This document shows positions 27,300 through 36,413 of a stretch of 64,000 bases of DNA, one piece after another. Within the stretch, counting starts at the first letter, position 1; every line of letters begins with the position of its first letter. The notes under the pieces are model-generated. The model saw nothing but the letters and a program-made list of their open reading frames with translations, searched no databases and was not told the origin of the DNA. The DNA lies in the NCBI RefSeq assembly GCF_024172125.1, contig NZ_JAMZEA010000004.1, forward strand, positions 124,001 through 188,000. The letters run 5' to 3'. The DNA comes from Actinomadura rupiterrae (GTDB lineage Bacteria > Actinomycetota > Actinomycetes > Streptosporangiales > Streptosporangiaceae). Made by a program: the position numbers and the translations under genes.

Positions 27300-30200
27300 T
27301 CACTCCCGGAGGGGTTCGGACGAGCGGAGGTAGCGGAGGTCTTCCATCGTCAGGGCGACGTTGGCGGCGCCGCTGCGCCGGAGGGCCAGGCCCAGCGCGG
27401 ACGGATCGGGCCACCGGGACGGGCAGAGGTGCACGCGGTAGCCGTCGCCGGCGGGTTCCAGGATGAGGGCGTCGCCGATGGCGAGCCTGCTGTCCGGAAG
27501 GTGGGTCGCGGTCGCTCCGGCGGCGCGTTCGAGCGCGGTGACCGAGGTGACTCCGGTCGCGATGGGCAGGGACGTGTCGGGGTCGTTGACGTGTTCGCGC
27601 AGGTCGCGCAGTCGAGCGGCAACGGTCGCACGGGCGGGATGCGCCTGGGGCAGGCGGTCGTCCAACAGCTGCGCGGCGGCGGCGATGCGGCCCAGAGGCG
27701 GGACGGACAGGCGCTCGCCGAGCAGGGCGATCAGCGGCTCCAGGGCGTCCTCGGCTCCGGCGGCGAGGAAGAGCCACTGCTGCGAGGTGAGCGGGGTGAG
27801 CCTCGGGTGGCGGGACGTCCAGTACGCGACGGCCCGGTCCAGGTCGGGGCCGGTGCGCCAGAGGTCGGCGGGGTCGTCCGGCATGAGGAGTTCGACGACC
27901 TCGATGGCTTCGTCGGCGGTGGTGAGCGCCTCCAGGGAGAGCGCGGCGAGGTCCAGCTCGTCCTCGGTCAGGCCGAGGTCGCGGGCGCGGGCGGCGTCGT
28001 CCTCGCGGAAGGCGGCGACGCGGCCGCGGGCCCAGCCGTCCGGCCAGCAGATCGTGCGCGCCGAGGTGGACAGCAGGATCAGGCATTGGGCCGGTGACAG
28101 GCCGGTGGCCTCGGCGAACGCCTGGACGGTCGCGTCCCGGTCCACGGGCGGCGGGCCGTTCTCGGCGATCAGGTCGAGCGCGCGCCGGAACCGGTCCGCG
28201 TCGCCCCAGCCGCGGCAGGTCCGCAGCTCGACGGCGCGGTTGCGGGTGAACAGGAGCGGGTCGGGGCCGTCCGGCGTGTGCAGGAGCGCGGTGACCACGT
28301 AGCCGTGCCCCACCGACTCGTAGTCGGCGACGGCGGCGGCCGCGACGGGGCCGCGGCCCGACCGGATCTCCCCCAGGTTGTACTCCGGACGCAGCCGGGC
28401 TACATGCCAGGTTCCGTCCGTGCTGAGTAGTTCGGGTGCTTCCGCCAGCTGGTGGAGGCGGGCATGTCCGCCGTCCCATGCGGCCTGAAGGACGGTGGCG
28501 CCGAGGCGTCCCAGCGTGTTCTCGATGCCGCTGACGGCGGACGCGTCGAACGTCCCGATCGTCCTGTCGTACGGGACGTCAACGGCCTTCCGAGCGAAGT
28601 GGACGATCCGCGCGTAGGCGGACTCAGGCCCCGGATCGTCCGGCTCGGGGGCCTTCTCGGGCCGAGCGGCGGCGGGCGTCGCGGACGCGGGCGCCGGAGG
28701 CAGGTGGGACGGCACGGACAGCCGGTCCAGCAGGGTGAACGCGCGTTCGCGGCACTCGACGGCCGTCCACACCAGGTACGTGACGCCCTTCCAGAGCGAC
28801 TCGTCGGTGATCTCCGGCAGCAGCGGCCGGAGCCGTCCCGCCAGCTCGTCGCGGGCGGCGGTCTTCTCCTGGTAGCCGCCGTCGGGGTCCAGGACGCGCA
28901 TGATCTCGGCGGCGAACGCGGCGTCCGCGACGTCGATCAGGGCCTGCGCCTTCTTCTCGTCCACGGCGCGCAGCGCGCGGGACCCCTCGGGGTCGCGCGG
29001 ACGCATCGCCGACCACCATCCGGGCGGCGCGACGAGGCGGGTCCCGGACGCATAGCGCTGGTGCTCGACCGTGCCGATGTTCTCGGCGCCGTCGTGTTCG
29101 GGCACATGGCTCCAGCCGCGGACGTAGCGGCCGATCGTCCGCCCGGCGGGGTCGCGCAGCTCGATGAGGCGGCCGGGCCCGCGCCACACGGTCGCGGTCG
29201 CGCCGGGGAAGCCGGGGAAGGTGACCTGCTCGCCGTCGGCCTGGACGACGCGGCGGGCGGCGGGATGCGCGCTGCCGTGCGGGCAGTGCGGGCCGCCGTG
29301 GTCGAGGACGGTCACCCGGCCGTCCACGGCGATCAAGCAGCGGGCGTCGAGGTCGCGCGCCTCGGTCCGCTCGTGCGAGCGGGACGAGATCGGCTCGTAC
29401 GTGCCGAAGCCGTGGGACGGGCCGACCCGGTCCGGCGCGACGACGGACGCGCGGAACTGGTGCTCCCAGAGCCGTCCGGACTCGATCAGGAGCAGGTCGG
29501 AACCGCTCTCCTCCAGGTAATCGGTGATCGTGTCGACGTGGCCGGGGACGAAGGCGGGCAGCTCCAGCTCGTCGAGGACGCCGCCGCTGAGCGTGGCGGC
29601 GAGGGCGCGCGCCGGGTCCGTGCCGGTCGCGATCGTCCGGACGCTGTCCAGGAGGGCTTCGGGGATCCCGGCGACGATGAACCGCTCGGCGTCGCACAGC
29701 GCCGCGTGCGCGTCCGGAAGGCCCTGGTTCGGGACGCGCCCGGCGTGCTCGGCCAGCATCTCTGCGACGATCCGCGCCGTCCCCGGCGTGGTGGTCAGGG
29801 CGCGGACGGTCTCGGGCGCGGTCTGCTCCGGGACGGCGGGCTCGGTGACGTTGAGCTGGTTGGTCACGTTGCCGGTGATCGCGTCGCGCAGCAGCGGCGC
29901 CCAGTCCCGGTCGGCGCCCGCGGCAGCCAGGTCGGCGCCCGTGCCGGAGGCGAGCCAGTTGTACAGCTTGAACGTGTGCAGCAGCCGTGGCCGCGCGAGC
30001 GGGACGCCGCACTCCAGGAGGAGATCGAGCAGCGGGAAGTCGGCGGCGGTCTCCTCCCAGCGGTTGACCTCGTCCTCGTCCGCTCCCAGGATCGCTTCGT
30101 GCTCGTCGCAGGTGTCGCCATCCGCGCGCAGCCGTGAACCGGCGTCGCGCAGCAGCTCGCCGAGACCGGCGACGGGGAGCGCGAGCCCCGCGTACCGCTT

Positions 30201-30965
30201 CAGGAAGCGGGCGAGCCAACCCTTCGCCGCCATTCCTGGCAACGTGGTGAACGGTGCGGTCAGGTCGGCGCGCGCGAGGTTGCTCAACAGCAGCGACACT
30301 GCTGCGCCTTTCGCCTTCGCCGTGTCCTTGGCGGGCAGCGGGAGGACGCCGACGAGCGTGCGGCCGACGTCCGCGTCCGCCGTCGCCATCGGGCCGAGCA
30401 GGGGGAGGACGAACTTCCACAGCGCCGGCGATGCCGACTCCATGCAGCCGCACGCCAGCAGGGCTCGTATGGCGCGCTCGTCGTCGGGGCCGCCGAGGGT
30501 GTGCTTGGCGGCTTTCGCGAGGGTCGTCCAGCCGTCGGCGAGGGCCAGGGCACCGTCCGCGCCGTCCGGGACCTGCTCGCACCACTCGATGAGCAGGCTC
30601 CGGTGCCAGCGGTACGCGTCGGCGGCGGCGGGGTGGCGGGCGGCGAGGCGCTTGCCGTGCTTCTTGAGCGTGGGGGATCCGGCGGCGTCCGGTCCGGCGG
30701 CGAGGTGCGCCGCGATGAGCGCGGCCTCGTCGACCGGCAGCGCGTGCGCCTCCTCGGCGGCGCGGGCCTTCTCGAAGAACGCGCTGGCGAAACGGTCGCT
30801 GCCCGCTTCGTCCATGATCTGGGCGCACTCCTCGAAGAACTGCGGCAGGAGCGCGGGCCCGTGCGCTTCCAGGCCGTCGCCGGTGCGCGTCAGCGAGGTG
30901 CGCGCGAGGCCGGGCTTGCGGGCGGCCAGCCCACGCGCCGCCCGCAGGTCGGTGTGCGCGGCCAA
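27300..30965 (-). CDS. Large conserved protein of unknown function
   Basis: The 1221-aa protein has no signal peptide or membrane helices. The first 450 residues are helical and repeat-like; the middle (about 450-640) is beta-rich with HGGPHCPHG and GWWSAMRPRDPEGSRALRAVD; the rest alternates helical bundles. It resembles large uncharacterised actinobacterial proteins, sometimes annotated as DNA-binding, that occur with DUF4132 and MoxR genes; this is recalled, not computed. The only start near the beginning is a TTG at 30,965 without a clear ribosome site. It is 21 bases downstream, in the same frame, of the TAG ending the DUF4132-like gene, so coupling, readthrough or a nonsense mutation are all possible. 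Confidence 0.7.
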   Translation of the reverse strand: MAAHTDLRAARGLAARKPGLARTSLTRTGDGLEAHGPALLPQFFEECAQIMDEAGSDRFASAFFEKARAAEEAHALPVDEAALIAAHLAAGPDAAGSPTLKKHGKRLAARHPAAADAYRWHRSLLIEWCEQVPDGADGALALADGWTTLAKAAKHTLGGPDDERAIRALLACGCMESASPALWKFVLPLLGPMATADADVGRTLVGVLPLPAKDTAKAKGAAVSLLLSNLARADLTAPFTTLPGMAAKGWLARFLKRYAGLALPVAGLGELLRDAGSRLRADGDTCDEHEAILGADEDEVNRWEETAADFPLLDLLLECGVPLARPRLLHTFKLYNWLASGTGADLAAAGADRDWAPLLRDAITGNVTNQLNVTEPAVPEQTAPETVRALTTTPGTARIVAEMLAEHAGRVPNQGLPDAHAALCDAERFIVAGIPEALLDSVRTIATGTDPARALAATLSGGVLDELELPAFVPGHVDTITDYLEESGSDLLLIESGRLWEHQFRASVVAPDRVGPSHGFGTYEPISSRSHERTEARDLDARCLIAVDGRVTVLDHGGPHCPHGSAHPAARRVVQADGEQVTFPGFPGATATVWRGPGRLIELRDPAGRTIGRYVRGWSHVPEHDGAENIGTVEHQRYASGTRLVAPPGWWSAMRPRDPEGSRALRAVDEKKAQALIDVADAAFAAEIMRVLDPDGGYQEKTAARDELAGRLRPLLPEITDESLWKGVTYLVWTAVECRERAFTLLDRLSVPSHLPPAPASATPAAARPEKAPEPDDPGPESAYARIVHFARKAVDVPYDRTIGTFDASAVSGIENTLGRLGATVLQAAWDGGHARLHQLAEAPELLSTDGTWHVARLRPEYNLGEIRSGRGPVAAAAVADYESVGHGYVVTALLHTPDGPDPLLFTRNRAVELRTCRGWGDADRFRRALDLIAENGPPPVDRDATVQAFAEATGLSPAQCLILLSTSARTICWPDGWARGRVAAFREDDAARARDLGLTEDELDLAALSLEALTTADEAIEVVELLMPDDPADLWRTGPDLDRAVAYWTSRHPRLTPLTSQQWLFLAAGAEDALEPLIALLGERLSVPPLGRIAAAAQLLDDRLPQAHPARATVAARLRDLREHVNDPDTSLPIATGVTSVTALERAAGATATHLPDSRLAIGDALILEPAGDGYRVHLCPSRWPDPSALGLALRRSGAANVALTMEDLRYLRSSEPLRE

Positions 30966-30986
30966 GATCCGGGCCCGGAGTGCCGG

Positions 30987-32138
30987 CTACCGGTGCAGAG
31001 CGGACGCGAGGAACCCGAGCCGTCCCGCATGCACGGCACCGACCCCGGTCTCCGCCACCGGAACCAGGTCGTACAGCGACTTCTCGGCCTTGTCCCCATC
31101 GACCGCCGCGCGCCGGACGAGTTCGACAACCGGCTCGTCCAGGACGGGGTGCTCGTAACGGACGGCGACGCATTCGTCCTCGTCAGAGCTGGCAGGCGTC
31201 CCCGCCAGCACCGCTCCGGCGCGCAGCAACCCGTCGCGCGTCGGCTTCGCGACACTGGACGCCGCGACAGTGCCGGGCTCGCCTTCGTGGAAGTCGCAGT
31301 AGTCGGCGTACGCGTCGGCGGCTTCCGGCGAATCGTCCCCGCTGCGGTGCGCGTACAGGGCCATCAGGATGCGGACGCCCTCGGACCAGGCGATATCGCC
31401 GATCTCCCCGCCGCCCGAGGTGAAGCGCATCCTCTCCAGGTAGGCCGGGCTCATCGGCCCGCTCCAGTCCACCCCGATCTCGATGCCGAGGGGCTCGGGC
31501 GCGTGCACGGTGAACCGCGCGGCGTCCCGCTTGATGCGTCCGCCCAGGTCATGGACGCGCCGCTCGAACGCGCCGCCGCTCTCGAAGTAGGCGTGGAAAC
31601 CGACCTCGCCGACCGTCCGGTCCATGCTCGCCGGACGCGTCCAGGTCTCGCGGCGCACCTGCTCGACGACCTGCTTGAGGTTGCGGGCCCGCCAGATGAG
31701 CAGCTCGTCGCCGAGCAGCAGCGGATGCGGGATCGCGAACGCGTCCGCCTGCGTCCAGATGCCCTCTTTCAGGGGCTCGCAGCGGCCGAGGTCGGGAGCG
31801 CCGCCGGCGATCGGGGCGATGACGAGGTCGGTGAGCGTCTCGCGCCACACCGGGTCGTCCCACACGGCCTCCAGCACGGCGGCCGGGACGGGCAGCGACC
31901 TGACCATCCAGGACTCGACCAGATCGCGCACCGCCCGCGCGCGCTCCCCGAGCCGGTCGCAGAGGGCGGCGAGCCGCTCCGCGTCCGGATCCTTCTTCAC
32001 GCCGGCGGGCACCTTGGCCAGCACACTGCCCGCGGCCGTCCGGCAGACGACCTCCGGACGCAGCGTCCCGGTGACGGTGAGTTCATGGCCTGTCGCGATC
32101 CCGATCCATCCCATGCCGGGCCATTCTTGATCATCCAT
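30987..32138 (-). CDS. DUF4132-like protein
   Basis: The 383-aa product matches the layout of a DUF4132 domain: a strand-rich start, then SVLAKVPAGVKKDPDAERL with a long helix containing ARAVRDLVESWMVRSLPVP, then AIPHPLLLGDELLIW, then a C-terminal alpha/beta part. DUF4132 is usually the C-terminal domain of much larger proteins, so this is a short, stand-alone version. The ATG at 32,138 begins the conserved part; the open frame allows 22 more residues. No Shine-Dalgarno sequence is visible. The stop TAG is followed in the same frame by the 1221-aa ORF. The function is unknown; some family members are linked to MolR-like regulation. Confidence 0.55.
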   Translation of the reverse strand: MDDQEWPGMGWIGIATGHELTVTGTLRPEVVCRTAAGSVLAKVPAGVKKDPDAERLAALCDRLGERARAVRDLVESWMVRSLPVPAAVLEAVWDDPVWRETLTDLVIAPIAGGAPDLGRCEPLKEGIWTQADAFAIPHPLLLGDELLIWRARNLKQVVEQVRRETWTRPASMDRTVGEVGFHAYFESGGAFERRVHDLGGRIKRDAARFTVHAPEPLGIEIGVDWSGPMSPAYLERMRFTSGGGEIGDIAWSEGVRILMALYAHRSGDDSPEAADAYADYCDFHEGEPGTVAASSVAKPTRDGLLRAGAVLAGTPASSDEDECVAVRYEHPVLDEPVVELVRRAAVDGDKAEKSLYDLVPVAETGVGAVHAGRLGFLASALHR

Positions 32139-32204
32139 GCGACATCCGGCAGCAAAACCCCGAATGACCTGGCCCAACGACACTGCGCGCTGCCCCGAGC
32201 ACAA

Positions 32205-32392
32205 GATCTACAGAACGGGCGAACTTCTTCGCGCTCTCGTGACATCCAGACGCCGCGCCGGCGCCCCGGGTTCGGCGCGGAGCGGGTCGGATTGATCACG
32301 TCGCGTCGCCCCAACCCCCGGGACCCCGCCCGCATCACACCCCACAACAGCGCGATCACGGAGATCGCGCCCCGAGGACGGGAGCTCCCCCC
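32205..32392. other. 188-bp divergent intergenic region
   Basis: It lies between the DUF4132-like gene and the lipoprotein gene, so it must hold both promoters. I could not identify convincing -10/-35 pairs or repeats in it. Confidence 0.4.
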
Positions 32393-32902
32393 ATGCGCAA
32401 GATCCTGCTCGCCGGTGCCACCGCCGCGATGGCGCTCAGCCTTTCTGCCTGCAACTTCAACGTCAACGGCAAGGCCGACGCCTCCGGACCGTCCTCCACC
32501 GCGTCCGCGCCGGGCAGCACCGGCGGCGCGAACGCCCCGGCCGGCAAGCCGTCCCACCACACCACCGGTTCCGGCTCTGGCGGCTCCGACTCCGGCCCCT
32601 CGGCCAAGCCCTGCGACCCGAACGTCTCGCCCATCCGCAAGGGCGCCTGCCCGGTCTCGTCCAAGGCGGGCCCGCTCCGCTACCTCGCGTCCGGCAAGTA
32701 CACGGTCGGCAACACCGCCTTCTTCACCACCGAGGACACCGTCCTGGTCGTCGCGAGCGGAACCTGCCCGGACGGCACGTCCTCCGGCCCGAACATGCGG
32801 TGCGGCCTCGACGGCATGGACGAGTGGGTGCAGAAGTCCCCGCACAACGTCGTCGTCCACTTCGACGGCGGCAACGCCACCAAGATCCAGGAAACCCAGT
32901 GA
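32393..32902 (+). CDS. Putative secreted lipoprotein
   Basis: The 169-aa product has a lipoprotein signal (MRKILLAGATAAMALSLSAC, lipobox LSAC, Cys20). A disordered Ser/Gly/Pro linker of about 45 residues follows, then a small Cys-containing domain (KPCDPNVSPIRKGACP, GTCPDGTSSGPNMRCGLDGMDEWV) with four or more cysteines. No family is recognised. The stop codon overlaps the left arm of the dyad at 32,899-32,916, and the downstream WD40-like gene begins 31 bp later. Confidence 0.65.
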   Translation: MRKILLAGATAAMALSLSACNFNVNGKADASGPSSTASAPGSTGGANAPAGKPSHHTTGSGSGGSDSGPSAKPCDPNVSPIRKGACPVSSKAGPLRYLASGKYTVGNTAFFTTEDTVLVVASGTCPDGTSSGPNMRCGLDGMDEWVQKSPHNVVVHFDGGNATKIQETQ

Positions 32903-32925
32903 CCGTCGTAGGTCACGACTAGGGT
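32899..32925 (+). promoter_or_regulatory. Perfect dyad GTGACC-N6-GGTCAC with -10 box
   Basis: GTGACC (32,899-32,904) and GGTCAC (32,911-32,916) form a perfect inverted repeat over the lipoprotein stop codon, followed by TAGGGT (32,920-32,925) eight bases before the GTG at 32,934. The placement at the -35 position of a leaderless-type promoter fits an operator better than a terminator. Confidence 0.45.
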
Positions 32926-32933
32926 CGGCCCCC

Positions 32934-34958
32934 GTGGATTCCAGTGGACGGCCCGCCGGCCTTTTCGGCACACCCGACCTCGACGGACTGGACGACGCCG
33001 ACTGGGCCGCGTTCGTCCCGGAACGCGACCTGCTCCCCCTGCGCCCCCGGCTGGAGGCGCTCGAACGCGAGCGCGGCGTCACCGCCGCCCACCGCGCCGC
33101 CACCCTGCGGATCCTCGAACGGGGAACGACGCTGAGCCGCCCGCGCGGCCACGAAAGCGAGATCATCGCGTTCGCCCTCAGCCCCTGCGGCCGCTACCTG
33201 GCGACCGGTAGCTGGCTCATGGAGGGCGAGTACGACGGCTACGGCGCCCTCCAGATCTGGGAGACCGCCACCGGCAAGTGCGTCAACACCCTCCCCGAGA
33301 TCGACGGCGGCGTCGGCTGGCCGGGCGAACGCGGAACGATCCAGTGGTCGGCGGACGCGCGGCACATCGGCATGGCCTTCCGGACGAACGCGGTCGGCGT
33401 CTGGGACCCGTTCGGCGAATCCAGCGAACCCCGGGCCGAGGCCCAGGTGACGGACGGCAATCCGCGTCCGCCCGCGTGGGGCCTGCATCCTGACGGGACG
33501 TGCGCCTTCGTCGCCATCGGCACGGACGGGCGGACCGGCGTCCAAGGATGCGTCGTCCCGTTGCAGACGGGCGTGATCTTCGAGCCGCCGGAGTCCGACG
33601 AGTACACCTTCCCCGAGACGCTCCCTGCCGAGATCGGGAAGGACGAGCTGCGGGTCGAGCGGACGCCCCTGTGGTCGCCCGACGGCGGCCTGCTGTACTG
33701 CCGGGAGCGAGGCGGCGCGTTCGTCGTCGACGTCGCGACCGGCCTGCCGACCTGGTACGCCGAGACCGGCTGGGTGGCCGAGTGGAGCCCGGACGGCCGC
33801 CACCTCGCCCACGTCTCCCAGGACGGGGTGGAGTTCCTGGACGCGACGGACGGGCGACCGATCGGCGTTCGGCTGAGCACCCCGTCCCTCGACCGCTTCA
33901 ACACGTCCCTGCACTGGGGCACGCGCGGCGCGGAGTCCCGGCTCGCGGTGGTGATCACCGCAGCCGAGCCGGGCGTCCACATCATCGACGAGCGCACCGA
34001 GTTCCACCTTCCGAACGTGACCCCGCTCAACGCCATCGACAAGGGCGACTGCGCGGCATGGGCGTGGGCTCCTTCGGGCTCCCAAGCCGCTCTCCTCACC
34101 GCCGACGGGCACGTCCAGATCTGGGATCTCACCGGCCCGGCCCGCCTCCAGCGCTCCTTCCCCGTCCCCGAGGGAACCGAGGGCGTCTTCTGGGGTGCGG
34201 GCCAGGCGATCGTGCTGGTCTCCGGCCACCGCGTCCGGTTCGTCCGCGCCGACTCCGGCGAGGTCATGGCCGACCACACCTACTCCGGCTGGGAAGAACC
34301 CGGGGACATCCTCGACGAGGACCTCCTCGAACACTTCTTCCGGCGCTACGTGAAGCTCCCCGACGGCACCTGGTTCGTGCCGGTCGAGCCGTCCGCCGCG
34401 ATCGGCCCGCCCGACCGCCGCGACGACCTCGGCACCGCACTCGCCTGGACGATCGACCGCCGCTTCTCCTGGCCCCTCCGCTGGGGCCCCTTCGACATCT
34501 GGCCCGACGTCCCCACCGCCGCCGAAGGGCTGACCGCCGACTCCGCCGACGTCCGGGCCATCAGGGCCGCATCCGGGTCAGGCGGGGCGGCGGTAGGTGG
34601 TCAGGGGCTTGGCGGAGCGGCCGCGGAGGTGGCGGTCGACGGTTTCGGCGGCGCGGAGGAGCTGCGAGCGGACGAGGGCGTTGCGGACGCGGCGGCCGAG
34701 GGTGGTCTTGGGGACCATGAGGCCGACGTTCGGGCCGATCTGCTGCTTGCGGTCGACCAGCGGACGGTGGGACGCGTCGTAGCGGGGGAAGGCGGCGCGG
34801 TGGTCGCCGTTGGCGGCGGCGAGTTCGCCCGCGAGGCGGTAGGCGCCGACCAGGGCCAGTTCGGCGCCCGCGCCGGAGGCCGGGGAGGCGCACCAGGCGG
34901 CGTCGCCGACGAGGGCGATGCGGCCGTTCGTCCAGGAGTCCATCTGCACCTGGGCTAG
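32934..34958 (+). CDS. WD40-like beta-propeller protein, 3' end uncertain
   Basis: From a GTG at 32,934 the frame encodes propeller-like repeats: GRYLATGSWLMEGEYDGYGALQIWE, HIGMAFRTNAVGVWD, WSPDGGLLYCRERGGAFVVDV, WSPDGRHLAHVSQDGVEFL and GSQAALLTADGHVQIWDL. There is no signal peptide. Natural-looking sequence ends near 34,560 (WPDVPTAAEGLTADSADV), but the frame has no stop and runs 381 bp antisense through the monooxygenase gene to 34,958. A frameshift would end it at the TGA near 34,528. Either the true product is shorter or the two genes overlap tail to tail. The propeller probably mediates protein binding; the partner is unknown. Confidence 0.65.
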   Translation: MDSSGRPAGLFGTPDLDGLDDADWAAFVPERDLLPLRPRLEALERERGVTAAHRAATLRILERGTTLSRPRGHESEIIAFALSPCGRYLATGSWLMEGEYDGYGALQIWETATGKCVNTLPEIDGGVGWPGERGTIQWSADARHIGMAFRTNAVGVWDPFGESSEPRAEAQVTDGNPRPPAWGLHPDGTCAFVAIGTDGRTGVQGCVVPLQTGVIFEPPESDEYTFPETLPAEIGKDELRVERTPLWSPDGGLLYCRERGGAFVVDVATGLPTWYAETGWVAEWSPDGRHLAHVSQDGVEFLDATDGRPIGVRLSTPSLDRFNTSLHWGTRGAESRLAVVITAAEPGVHIIDERTEFHLPNVTPLNAIDKGDCAAWAWAPSGSQAALLTADGHVQIWDLTGPARLQRSFPVPEGTEGVFWGAGQAIVLVSGHRVRFVRADSGEVMADHTYSGWEEPGDILDEDLLEHFFRRYVKLPDGTWFVPVEPSAAIGPPDRRDDLGTALAWTIDRRFSWPLRWGPFDIWPDVPTAAEGLTADSADVRAIRAASGSGGAAVGGQGLGGAAAEVAVDGFGGAEELRADEGVADAAAEGGLGDHEADVRADLLLAVDQRTVGRVVAGEGGAVVAVGGGEFAREAVGADQGQFGARAGGRGGAPGGVADEGDAAVRPGVHLHLG

Positions 34959-35750
34959 GGCGTCGAAGTAGAAGTCGGGGTCGGCCAGGGCCGCGTTCAG
35001 GATGCCCCGGGTGGGCTGCCAGGGGTGGTCGGCGAAGGCCTCGGCGACCAGGCGCTTGTGCTCGGACATGTCGCGGTAGTCGTAGTCGATGCGGTCGGAG
35101 CGGAAGATGAAGTACGCCTTGGCCTGGGCGTGGTTGCCGGAGCGGTAGATCCCGGTCATCTTGCCCGGGGTGTTGAACATGGTCACCCAGCGGTCCTCGG
35201 CCAGCGTGGCGTCGGCGTTGGCGAAGGCGAAGTAGTGGTCCTTGTGCTTGACGTAGCCGTCCTCGGGGCCGAAGGCCAGCCGGCGGACGTTCGAGTGCAT
35301 CCCGTCGGCGCCGACCACCAGGTCGAAGCGCTGGTCGGGGGCGTTCTGGAAGGAGACGGTGACGCCGTCGGCGTCCTGGTCCAGGGCGCGGATGGAGTCG
35401 CCGAACATGATCTCGACGTCCGCGGCGGCCTCGTGCAGCAGCGCGACCAGGTCGCCGCGCATGATCTCGACGGAGCCGGCGGCCCGGGTGTCGACGCGGG
35501 CGACGGGGCGGTCGGCGGCGTTGACGAACTTCATGCCGTGGACGTCGGCGGCGGCCTTCCGCACCTGCGGCATGAGGCCCATCCGCTCGATCACGGTGGC
35601 GGCGTCGTCGGTGACGTCCACGCCGTTGCCGCCGGTGCGCAGCTCGGTGGTGCGCTCGACGATGGTCGGCTGGAAGCCGTTCCTGGCCAGCCAGTAGGCC
35701 AGGGTCAGGCCGGCGATGCTCGCTCCGGAGATCAGGATCCGCTCGTTCAT
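34578..35750 (-). CDS. FAD-dependent aromatic hydroxylase-type monooxygenase
   Basis: The 390-aa class A flavoprotein monooxygenase has the N-terminal FAD motif ILISGASIAGLTLAYWL (residues 4-20, a GxSxxG variant), the DG motif LVVGADGMHSNVR around residue 155 and the GD motif GRIALVGDAAWCASPASGAG around residue 280. It resembles TetX/PgaE-like hydroxylases acting on aromatic or tetracyclic substrates. GAGGAG precedes the ATG at 35,750. It is divergent from a TetR gene with a 20-bp dyad between, suggesting substrate-inducible expression and detoxification or modification of a small molecule. Confidence 0.87.
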   Translation of the reverse strand: MNERILISGASIAGLTLAYWLARNGFQPTIVERTTELRTGGNGVDVTDDAATVIERMGLMPQVRKAAADVHGMKFVNAADRPVARVDTRAAGSVEIMRGDLVALLHEAAADVEIMFGDSIRALDQDADGVTVSFQNAPDQRFDLVVGADGMHSNVRRLAFGPEDGYVKHKDHYFAFANADATLAEDRWVTMFNTPGKMTGIYRSGNHAQAKAYFIFRSDRIDYDYRDMSEHKRLVAEAFADHPWQPTRGILNAALADPDFYFDALAQVQMDSWTNGRIALVGDAAWCASPASGAGAELALVGAYRLAGELAAANGDHRAAFPRYDASHRPLVDRKQQIGPNVGLMVPKTTLGRRVRNALVRSQLLRAAETVDRHLRGRSAKPLTTYRRPA

Positions 35751-35778
35751 CGGGGGGCTCCTCGCTGGGTTAGACTTA

Positions 35779-35826
35779 ACTGAAATGTTCATTCCAGTTC
35801 GAGTATGTGGAAGAGGCATTCCAGTT
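35779..35826. promoter_or_regulatory. TetR-type operator: 20-bp dyad plus an extra half-site
   Basis: ACTGAAATG (35,779-35,787), TT, CATTCCAGT (35,790-35,798) is a dyad with 8 of 9 matching arm positions. The half-site CATTCCAGTT recurs at 35,817-35,826, overlapping the regulator start. It is probably bound by the adjacent TetR protein to control the monooxygenase and itself. Confidence 0.65.
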
Positions 35827-36400
35827 GTCAACCCCCGCACCGTCCCCGAAGCGCCGCGCCGACGCCGAGCGCAACCGGAACCTCGCGCTGAACGCCGCCA
35901 TGGCCCTGCTCGCCGAGCCGGGCGGGACCCTGACCGTCGAGGCCATCGCCGCCCGCGCCGGCCTGGGCGCCGCGACCGTCGTGCGCGCCTTCGGCGGCAA
36001 GGACGCGCTGCTGGACGCCGCCGTCGCGCGGCTGCTCGGCCCGGTCGTCCAGCGCGCCCGCGACCTGCTCGAACAGACCTCGCCCTACGAGGCCCTGGAC
36101 ACCTTCCTGCGCGAGCTGATCGCCTTCCAGGCCCGGCACCACGCCGTCAACGACCAGCTCGGCGGCCTGGACCTGCCCGCCACCACCGCGCTGCGCGCCG
36201 ACCTGCTCGCCGCCGTCGAGGCGATGATCGACGGCGCCCGCCGCGACGGCCGGATCCGGACGGACCTCGACCTCGCCGTCACCACGGCACTGATCGGCGC
36301 GACGGCGCTGGGCGTCGCCCGCGGCGAGCACCCGGCGCCCGGTCTCGCGGACGCCTACCTCACCGTCCTGCTGGACGGCCTGCGCCCGCCGGCGAGCTGA
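35825..36400 (+). CDS. TetR-family regulator
   Basis: The 191-aa regulator starts STPAPSPKRRADAERNRNLALNAAMALLAEPG and has the HTH TVEAIAARAGLGAATVVRAFGGKDALLDAAV; its VRAFGGKDALL recognition end and the SBP-like ligand domain are typical of TetR repressors that sit beside oxidoreductases. The TTG at 35,825 is preferred because AGAGG lies eight bases upstream; a GTG at 35,807 is an alternative. It controls the divergent monooxygenase by inference from the dyad. It converges with the LysR gene, with 13 bp between. Confidence 0.8.
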   Translation: MSTPAPSPKRRADAERNRNLALNAAMALLAEPGGTLTVEAIAARAGLGAATVVRAFGGKDALLDAAVARLLGPVVQRARDLLEQTSPYEALDTFLRELIAFQARHHAVNDQLGGLDLPATTALRADLLAAVEAMIDGARRDGRIRTDLDLAVTTALIGATALGVARGEHPAPGLADAYLTVLLDGLRPPAS

Positions 36401-36413
36401 AACAGCGTCAGCG

